Assembly (NCBI GenBank): GCA_973895155.1
Contig: OZ316894.1
Span: 310,001-374,000, forward strand
DNA: 64,000 bases
Reading direction: 5' to 3'
From: Marsupella aquatica
Taxonomy: Eukaryota; Marchantiophyta
Below are positions 56,202 through 64,000 of the stretch, in pieces. Position numbers and translations under genes: made by a program. Under the pieces are notes generated by a model that was given only the letters and a program-made list of their open reading frames with translations, was not told where the DNA came from and searched no databases. Position 1 is the first letter of the stretch. Each line of letters begins with the position of its first letter.

Positions 56202-58660
56202 CTAATGTCTGGCACGCTTGCCAGAGCCGCCAGAGTGGGAGCGGTCATCCCGCTGCCTGCGAAGTCTGTCGTTGTCCGTCTTGAGGAGCTGGACTTGGTC
56301 CAGCAGAGATTCGTTCTCTCGCTTCACCGCGTCCATCTCCTCCGCTGCCTCCTGGCATGCCTCCTCCAGCTGTTGGGCGTCGCTCGTCAGCTTGCCCACC
56401 AACTGGTCCTGCTTCTCGGCTTCAGTTTGAAGCCGCGCTACTTCGGCTTGTAGCGTGGCTATCTCCGCAGTGTCCCGCTGGGCCCGTTCCTCGGCCTCCT
56501 CCAGGTCCTTCTGCCAGATGACAGTTTGATTCTTCAAACTCTCAATCTGGGACCGGAGCCGTGAAATCTCGGCCTCATTCCCAGCATTGGCCTGTTCGAC
56601 TAGGGTGGTAAGGGCGTGCGCCTTTGCTAACAACTCATCGGCGGCTACAACCTTGGGTCGTAGTTGCAGAAGCTCAGCCTCTTGAGCTGCCACCTCGTCC
56701 TTCAAGTATACGGACTCTACCCGGTATCGCTCTACCCTCTGAAGGGCCTCTGACTGGGCCCGACCTGCCTTTACTGCGGCAACCATCTCCTGATTGAAGA
56801 AACAGGCTACCTTCCGGGCCATGAACTCCCCGATATCCCGGGCAATCTGATGAGAGAAATCTCCCAAAAGCCCGTTCAGAAATGTACCCGGTACGAAGAG
56901 TTCCGGGTGGTCCAGGTTATGCCTGTCCGGATTCGGGCACGGGCAAACGTCAGCACGTGCGGGCACCGGGGTAGTGACATCCAGCACTGGAGACGTAGTG
57001 TTGGAAGGGGCTGGAGTGTCCTCCTCCAGCAACGTTCGGTCCTCAGGAATAACCTCCGGTGGGTCTTCGGGCAGCCCGGGCTCGGGTAGGGCCTCCGCGG
57101 TCCCGACTTCTGTACTTGGCCCGGCCTGGTTGATCATATCTACGGCTGCGGATACCGACCCATTCGGTACCTCCTCGGCCTCGGCTACAGCTACCTGTGG
57201 GGGTGGGGTGGGTGAAGCGTGCGTGGCCGTTGGACTTCGGGCCTCGGGTTGGGGCCGTCTCTCCAAGGCCGGGAAAACCCACCTAGCTGGAACCAGCTTA
57301 GTTACATTGACACGGGGAAGGGTTCGTCGATCAAACCGGGCGTACCACTCAAGAATGATCTCGATGTGGCTTGCAAAATACGCCTTTCCGCCGATGTATA
57401 ACGTCTTTCTTCGCCGCTCCATCTCTTCATGGAATTTCTTAGCAAAGTACGATGCCCACCTCCTAGGTCGATAGTTCTCGACCTGGATAACCTGGGCAGC
57501 GGAGATCTCACCCCGGGGTTCCATCATGTGGAGGGCGTACCGTTGGAACTCCAGTCGCTCGGCTATCTCGGGGATGAGGCAAGTCCTCATCACGAACCCG
57601 TTGTCCACTGCTCCGTCGGCGGGAAAACCCGAGGATTGGTACTTGGCTCCCTTGCCCCCGAGAGCCCGTGACTCGACGCGGTAATCACCTTCGGGTAACC
57701 CAAAGATCAACTTGAGCCTTTCTTCCGTGAGGGACATATTCCTTCCCCGCAGCCGAGTCTACTGACGGGCCTCGTCATAATTCTTGATGAATTCCTTCAT
57801 ATCATCCCCGTAGTACCTGCAACTGTTCCAGGGAAGAGAGGCGAGGTGCTCGAATCCCTGAGTTTTCAGGTACACCGCATGCTTGGGATGGAGGATGTTT
57901 TTATGCACGTTTTCCCCCATGCGGTGCATTGTCACCTTGGCCGCGGCTACCGTGGCCATGGGTAACCCGGATGCAGCAGCGGCCTCCTTCCTCTTCTTTC
58001 CCCGTGACTGGCTCGGGGAGGGTGACACCTCCCCATCCTCTCGATCGGGTATAGGTAATGCTACCGCCGTTAGCATTGGTGCCAAGGCGGCCACGGTCAC
58101 CGCGTTGTCTGCTGGAGCCGCTCTTCGGGGCCGCCTGAGCAAAGGGAGGGTCGCCTCATCGTCGTCGCTAAGGTCCACAGCGTTGATGACAGAGCGCAAC
58201 TGCACCGGCGGGACGATCGGTGGTGGGGGTTGGCTAGACTGAGGCTGAGCTTGAGCTTGAGCCTAAGGTAGAGGCTGAGGCTGAAGCTGAGCCTGAGCCG
58301 GTGTTGGCGCGGGCACGGGTATGGGGTCGACTGGCCCGGCGCCGGTGGTTGAGGGTCTAGTTTCCATGAAGTTCTGTAGGTGCTGGCAGAGTAGCTCCGA
58401 AGCAAGTACAGACGGCCTTGTCGCACGGGTAGTGCTGGACGCGCTGTTGATGTTAGCCTGGACCCGAGCAGGGATGTGGTCAAAGTGATGCTGTTGCAAG
58501 TCGATCGTGCCTGGGATACTGAAGACTTCGTCTGGAAGTCGAAGCAAAGCTTCCCAGAACCCGATATATTTGTCTCCATCAAAGAAATACCCTGCTACCT
58601 CCGCTGGTCGGTAAAGCTCGTTCTGAAACGGGTAGCCAAAGTTAAAGATACCTTATGTAG
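56202..58660 (-). pseudogene. Gypsy accessory coiled-coil protein, copy 3
   Basis: The product reads from about 58660 (FGYPFQNELYRPAEVAGYFF) through a Pro/Gln-rich stretch, a TAG at about 58265-58263 (PLP*AQAQ, from CAG), then 58205-57759 (MGENVHKNILHPKHAVYL). A TAG at 57761-57759 stands where the other copy has a Gln codon (RQQTR). From 57737 to 56202 it runs 511 residues: FGLPEGDYRVESRALGG, NYRPRRWASYFAKKFHEEME, a Pro/Glu-rich linker, CPCPNPDRHN, and a long coiled coil (about 56730-56250), ending in a basic tail. Only two stops separate it from a complete protein of about 800 residues. The family is unknown to me. It sits where the integrase should be, after the RNase H. Confidence 0.7.
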
Positions 58661-61600
58661 GTGACCCTGTACCATGACGTAAGGCCCGGCTTTCCGTAGA
58701 AACACAGCGGCGGCTTCCTGGTTGATGCCGTCAGGGATGCGGCCTGTCAAAAGGAAGGTGATTATTGAGCCGTACCACGTTGGCGTCCCTGCCCCTACAT
58801 GAAACAACTCCTCATCCAGAAAAATATCATCAATTGGCTGATCGACTGGTACGCCGTCCAGCCTTGAGAAGAAGTCGGCGTTGAGGTGTGCCTTTCCTGG
58901 CCGAACCCGAACTTCGTAGTTAAATTCCTGGAGAAGTAGCACCCACCGGGCTATCCGTCCCGTCACGTCTGCTTTGTTGACCATGTACTTCAGGCTATCA
59001 TGGTCCATGTGGAATATGACCTTGTAGCCAAGCAGATAGTGTCGGAACTTCTTACATGAGTAGATTATTCCCAGTGCTTCTCGATCCGTGGGGGAATAAT
59101 TTTTTTTGGCTGTGAATAATTGACGGCTAGCGAAGTAGATGGGGTGGTCGCGTCCGTCCTTATCAAGTTGACTGAGCACAGACCCGATACAGAACCCTGA
59201 CACATCGACATACACGTGGAACTCCTTATTCCAGTCCGGAGTGACCATGATAGGTGCGGTGATGAGTTGTCTACGGAGTTCTTCAAAAGCAATCCATCTT
59301 CTAGGTGTCTCCTCGATCACTGCGTCCTTTTTCATCATCTCGGTCAAAGGCAACGCTATTTTAGCAAAGTCTTTAATGAACCGACGGTAATACCCTACAC
59401 AGCCCAAGAAGGATCGTACCGCCTTTTGATCTACGAGAAACACCACCGCCATCCAGGCCGCGACCTTCTCTTGGTCCACCTCGATACCCCGTTTGGACAC
59501 ACAATGCCCGAGTAACACTCCCTCCTCTACCCCGAAGAAGCACTTGGCGGGATGTAGCTTGAGGTTAACTTCTCGGCATCGTTGCAACGTACGTCTTAGG
59601 TGTTCGGGGTGCATGGCGACGGTTCCAAAGATGGCAAAGTCGTCGATAAATATCTCCAGAAATTCCCGTAGGAAATCGTGGAAGATATTCATCATGAGTC
59701 GCTGAAACATGGCCGGGGCGTTACACAGACCGAAAGGCATTCTCCGAAATGCGAAAGTTCCCCATTCCGTAGTGAATGTTGTTTTGAGCTGATCTGAGAG
59801 GCGAATCCAGATTTGGTTATAACCCGAATACCCGTCAAGAAATGTATAAATTTCATTTCGGCTACCATATCTAGAACCATATCCGTAAATGGTAACGGGT
59901 AATGGTCTTTTTGGGTCGCGTCATTCAGCTTACGGTAGTCCTGACAGATCCGGATTTTAGGTTTTCCGTCCGTACCTCCCTTTTTTGGTACAATGACAAT
60001 GGGAGAGACCTAGTCGCTGGCCATTACCGGGTAGATGATATCTGCGGCAAGGAGACGGTCAATTTCCTCCTTCACTAAGATGGAGTACCTCGGGTTCATG
60101 CGACGTTGTCGCTGCCGTACTGCATGGGCCCCCAGATTCAAATCGATCGTGTGTTCTCCCAACTCGGGGGAGACTCCTGTTAAATCGTGATGGCTCCATG
60201 CAAACACATCTTCATATTCCTTGAGAAGAGCTTGGATGGATTTTTCCGCTTCCCCCGTCAGAGCGTGGCCCCGGTTAAAAGATTTATCCATCCCAATGGT
60301 GTACTTCCGGTAGTGTTCCTTCCTGATGACTTCAACCTGGTTCCGCAAACTCGGGTCCAGGCTAGCATCAAGTTCAGCTAACCGAACTCCTCCGTACATG
60401 GGTGGAACCGGGATTGGTCTCGGGATTGGAGTTACTTCCTCCAATTGCAGGATAGACGGATCCCAAGAAACTTGTTTCTTATGTCTCGGTCTCGGGTTTT
60501 CGGCCTCGGGCGGTTGTTTGGCTGGTTCGTGGTCATGAGGCTCTGCACTGGTAGAAGCAGCATCGGCTCCCTGCTTAGCTGGAGCCGTGTCCTCCGTAGT
60601 GATTTGCGTTTCCTCATCCCGGGCAGTAGAGGTGCTCGGGGTGGACTCAATAGCAGCCTTCGGGTAATTCAGGAGATGCGTTTTGCGGGTTGCCTCAACT
60701 CCGAAGACATCTTCCTCGGACAGGGACGAGATGAGTTCAATCATATTGAGTTCCTCTTCCTCCGAGGTCTCCGAATCATATTCGTCGGGTCCCTGTGGGG
60801 TTTCACCCTGATAATCGTCCATTGCCCATGATACCCGTACTGTGGGTGTCCTGAACCGTAGCTCCTTCTTTCCCCAATCCGTGACCACACGGCCACCGTA
60901 CAGCCACGGCCGGCCTAGGAGGACCGGATAAGAGGAGGGCCGAACCGGCCTCATGACTAGGAAGTTGAGATAGAACTCCACCCCTCCTACCAGAGTGAGT
61001 ACCCGTGTGAGCGTGCCCAATGGAAGAACCCTTGCCCCATTTGCTAATCTGATAGCTCGGGCTGTGGGTTGATACGTAAGGTATCCTAACTTGACTGACG
61101 TTTCTTCAGTCATGATGTTGACTCCCGCTCCTCCGTCTACGAGAACCATTTTGATGGTACAATTATTAATTTCAATCGAGATGTCCGGCGCTCCCAGGTC
61201 CTCGCATATCATGTTGCAATCCGCGATCCCAACTCGGGGTAGTCGCCTCCGTCGTCGACCCGTAAGCAACTCCCTCAGTTGCCATTGGTATTGTGGATTG
61301 TTCTGCAACAGTTGTCCTACCGTTGCTGTAACCGGGCAACTCTTCACGTCTTCCTTAATATCATAGTCCTCCTTCATTTCTTCCTTCGGCTGCTGCTTGA
61401 CTTCCTCTTGCTTTTCTTGCTTTTCTTGCTCCTGTCGCCGAGCGGTCTCGGCTGCTTTGATGTCCTTATCGATTGCCTTCTGGTATTCCCGAGCTTCGTA
61501 GGCCTCCAGCTGTTTCTTTACCAATTCTTTGATGCGGGGGAAAAATAGCTTCGGGTCGTCCCGACGGTAGTCATCGTCCTTCTCTGGGGGTATATCTATC

Positions 61601-61857
61601 ACTGGCTGCACCGGAGTAGTATCTTGCTTTTTCCTGCGTTTCTCCTCCTGCTTTTCTTCCTTCCGTTCGGCTCTTGTTGACACATGATAGCACTCAGCCT
61701 CGTCAGATGGATTAGGGTGATCCGCCACGTCCACCAGATTCACCCACTCGGTGTTGTCATCTTGCCATTCCACCGCAATCATTTGGACAACCGCATCACT
61801 CGTGGCCGGTCCGCCCTGGGCTGGTCTTGCTGCATTTGTTCGAGCGGCCATTACCAA
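58595..61857 (-). pseudogene. Gypsy protease, reverse transcriptase and RNase H
   Basis: 61857-60010 holds an acidic/basic linker, an aspartic protease-like block (MVLVDGGAGVNIM, with Gly-Gly-Ala where DSGA is common, then LGRPWLYGG), and the start of the reverse transcriptase, ending at a TAG where Trp is expected (ASD*VSPIVIVPKKGG). The phase changes near 59870. 59740-58595 has MPFGLCNAPAMFQRLM, FIDDFAIFG (the YxDD box, with Phe first), RNase H (HVYVDVSGFCIG, SPTDREALGIIYSCKKFRHYL, HMDHDSLKYM) and the linker to integrase (VMVQGHLHK). At this point, about 58665, the sequence switches to the accessory protein gene, so the zinc finger and the catalytic core of integrase are missing. Confidence 0.9.
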
Positions 61858-61890
61858 CGGACAGTTGGCCGTGGAATGAGCTTCCGTTTT

Positions 61891-63420
61891 TCAGACTTGA
61901 CAAAGTGGTGTGCCACGGCCATCCCCCTGGCGTCTTGGTTCTGTGCATTCCCTCTCAAAGTGACCGGGCTTCTCACAGTTGTAACAAACCGGGGATCGCC
62001 AAATCCCTGGTTTAGGAGGAATCCTAGGGTTACTGATAACTTGGAAGCCTCGGCCATTGTTTGGGTAGGGGTATGCAGTTCTACCTGCTAAGTTACGTGG
62101 ACCCACCATTGAAATCTGATACGCCGAATCAGGAGGGTCTTCAAAGAAATACTCCGTGGACTCCGCTTCAGGTCCCGGGTTGTCGACATCATCAAATTTC
62201 ACCTGGTGAACTCGGTTCTTCCATCTTGGGCATTCTTGCACGACATGCCCAGATTGGAAGCACTTTGAACACCACGCATGGGCTCGGATCTCAGATGGTT
62301 TCTTCTTCTCCACCGGCTTTTCCGCGAGATGTACTGACAGTGCTTTGAGACGATCCGTGATTTCGTTAAGCTTGTCTGCTTTGGCAGTCTTTGGATCGAG
62401 TATCGTTCTTCGAGTATGGGATTTGAGTTTCCCCTCCTTCTTAACCCGCCTTTTCTTCTTCTTGCTCCGGCTCTCACTTTCCAAATCACTTTCTGATGAG
62501 CTGGAGGTGGAGGACCCGCTGTTCGAAGTTGAATCCGAACTAGATTCCGTCTCCGAACTGGACGAGGTCGAACGATGTTTCTTCTTCTTCTTGCGTTTCT
62601 TCTTCTTCTCGTCATCTGATTCGGAGTCACTGTCACTGAAGGTCTCGTACTTGCCCTTCTTGCGGCGTGCCCGCTGGCTTCGCTGGGAGTTATATGTGGA
62701 CTCCCGGTAGGTTTCGGCGCACGCTATGGCCGCTTGCATTGAAATTGGATTGTTCTGGCGCACCCAGAATTGCATATTCGTGGGCAAACCATGGAGGAAC
62801 CATGTAAGCTGGAGTGCGTCACCCGGCCTGGGCCGTATCTTGGCAGCAAGTTTCTGAAACTTCTGGATGAACTTTCGCAGGGACTCATTTTTTCCCATGC
62901 GAAGCTGGCCAATCTTTAATAAAGAGCGCTGCTCGGATCCAATAGCACAAAATTCTTGCAACAACGCAGCTTGGAATTGTGCCCATGTAATCCCGGGTGG
63001 CAACGAGTTGTACCATGGACGAGCTTCTCCCCACATCACTCCGGGGAGGATGGTTAGCTTAATGGCGTCTTCCCCGTTAGCCTTAGTAGTGGCTTCAAAC
63101 TCATCCAACCATTCATCCGGATCATCCCCATGACGCCCTTTGAAAGGTCGATAATGAAACCGCAATCATTGCGATATTTGCGGAGGAGCTTGGGCAGCGC
63201 GGGCCATCGGTGGGGTGGCTGCCATAGGTGGTGGCGGTGGTGGCGCAGGAACCGCAGCAGGACCGGTCGAACCGGACCCCAAAGGTCCCGGTGGTATGTT
63301 CATTCGTCAGGGCGATTGCGAGTCCTCCGAGCCAGAAGAGTCGGAGCTTGTTGGGGTCGCACTTTCTCGTTCGCTGGTCAATCTCCTCAAGTAAGCTGCT
63401 TGAGAACGAGTGACAGGCAT
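61891..63420 (-). pseudogene. Gypsy gag
   Basis: ATG 63420 (MPVTRSQAAYLRRLTSE) starts the frame. Two TGA codons follow, after DSQSP (about 63310) and after PQISQ (about 63168), and then 424 open residues. The retrotrans_gag core (DDPDEWLDEFE, GEARPWYNSLPP, LRKFIQKFQKLAAKI) is followed by a Ser/Lys/Glu-rich stretch and two zinc knuckles (CSKCFQSGHVVQEC and CYNCEKPGHFEREC). The frame ends with TGA at 61893-61891 and continues in the same phase into the protease region at 61857, so gag and pol are one phase separated by one stop. Confidence 0.9.
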
Positions 63421-63544
63421 TTACTCGTGTAAATGCAATGGTTAGTACTAGGGCTTGGTGTATTCTGCCCAGGCGAATACGCACATGTCTCCCCTCTACG
63501 GTATGTAGAGTGCCCCCTCCATCTAGCGCCAAAAACAAAGGCTA

Positions 63545-64000
63545 TGTCACGTCGTTGGCGTTGGCCTTAACTCGGGCTTCGACTTAGACGGGCACATTCT
63601 TCGTAACAATGAGGGTTCGGGCAGGGAGGGAAGCACGTAATGCACCTAATTCGTGTAAACTAGCGCTAAGTGCGCCTACTATTAGATACGGACACATCCT
63701 AGGTATGGTTTGTGTTCCGCCGCCAGAACGTACCTTAGTCGATAGCAGGATCGACCCCGGCTTAAGGGCTTCTAAACCTTCATGCTGTCCGCCTTCGATC
63801 CAGATTTGATAATACAGGTCCTCAACCCGTGCTCGCAACCACTTACCCGCAAGCTGCACCCCGTGCACGACTCGGGTAGTGCGTTCGGCCCGGCGTTGTC
63901 GCCTATACACAAGATTCACACTTACACATACACGCACAAGCATACAATCTCGATTTACACGAAGGAAGTAGTGGGAAAGGATTTTACTACAAAGGGGACA
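63545..64000 (-). repeat. Gypsy 5' LTR, cut by window
   Basis: Starts TGTCACGTCGTTGG. All 456 visible bases align without gaps to 55303-55758 with nine differences, all transitions. Confidence 0.95.

Larger units (their letters stand above)
55303..64000 (-). mobile_element. Gypsy LTR retrotransposon, right edge incomplete
   Basis: A minus-strand Gypsy element inserted into the second Copia. The 3' LTR begins at 55303 and the 5' LTR begins at 63545 and runs off the window. The first 456 bases of the two LTRs differ at nine sites. A primer-binding site (TTTGGCGCTAGA on the minus strand, about 63532-63521) lies near the 5' LTR. The gene order on the minus strand is gag (63420-61891), protease and reverse transcriptase-RNase H (61857-58655), then an accessory protein (about 58660-56202). 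No integrase core is found, so this copy could not insert by itself. Confidence 0.85.

Noticed and set aside
62345-62710. Plus-strand frame rich in Ser/Phe over the Gypsy gag
   Set aside because: It is the complement of the Lys/Ser-rich linker of gag and has no independent support.

Overview
The window is nuclear DNA from a land plant, most likely a moss. The one intact host gene is an intronless DYW-type pentatricopeptide-repeat (PPR) protein at 47822-51439. Its 101-residue P-L-S triplets and its DYW tail closely match the PPR-DYW style I know from Physcomitrium-type mosses. That placement is recognition from memory, not a search. Almost everything else is mobile DNA in layers, with many broken reading frames.

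Layout. (1) 1-15100 is one block whose two ends carry the same GTGTACATTT minisatellite. It holds a decayed DUF7869-type gene on the minus strand (551-4133), a decayed gene with a DNA N4/N6-methyltransferase-like module (9208-13445, +), and an FCP1/NIF-like phosphatase reading frame (13634-14734, +). The block is sprinkled with a palindromic 21-mer that I find nowhere else in the window, both in tandem arrays and inside reading frames. (2) 15155-30741 is a MULE-like transposase gene (WRKY/GCM1-like finger, transposase, SWIM finger). It is split by an 11.95-kb element, here called E (16428-28377, target duplication GTGGA). E carries a large unrecognised protein gene and is itself split by a Copia retrotransposon (17209-23203, target duplication CATAT). 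(3) 32450-38421 is a defective Gypsy-family copy, with a short E derivative inserted at 38422-40457. (4) 41211-44252 is a broken coiled-coil protein gene of probable transposon origin. (5) 47822-51439 is the PPR gene. (6) 52874-64000 is a second Copia element interrupted by a MITE and by a Gypsy element that runs off the right edge.

Three short inverted-repeat elements (5061-5357, 33633-33919, 54333-54620) form one MITE family with CTCGGGGG ends and 8-bp target duplications. Element E and its two short derivatives (6684-8502, 38422-40457) form another family with TGTA...TACA or TGCA ends and 5-bp target duplications.

How the parts relate. The order of insertion can be read directly: MULE-like gene, then E, then Copia; second Copia, then Gypsy. 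Many of the premature stops in the element genes are explained by C-to-T or G-to-A change (TGG to TGA/TAG, CAA/CAG to TAA/TAG, CGA to TGA). The two LTRs of the right-hand Gypsy differ at nine sites, all transitions, seven at CpG and two at CHG. This fits heavy cytosine methylation of silenced elements. The intact PPR gene would act in an organelle, probably on a C-to-U RNA editing site.
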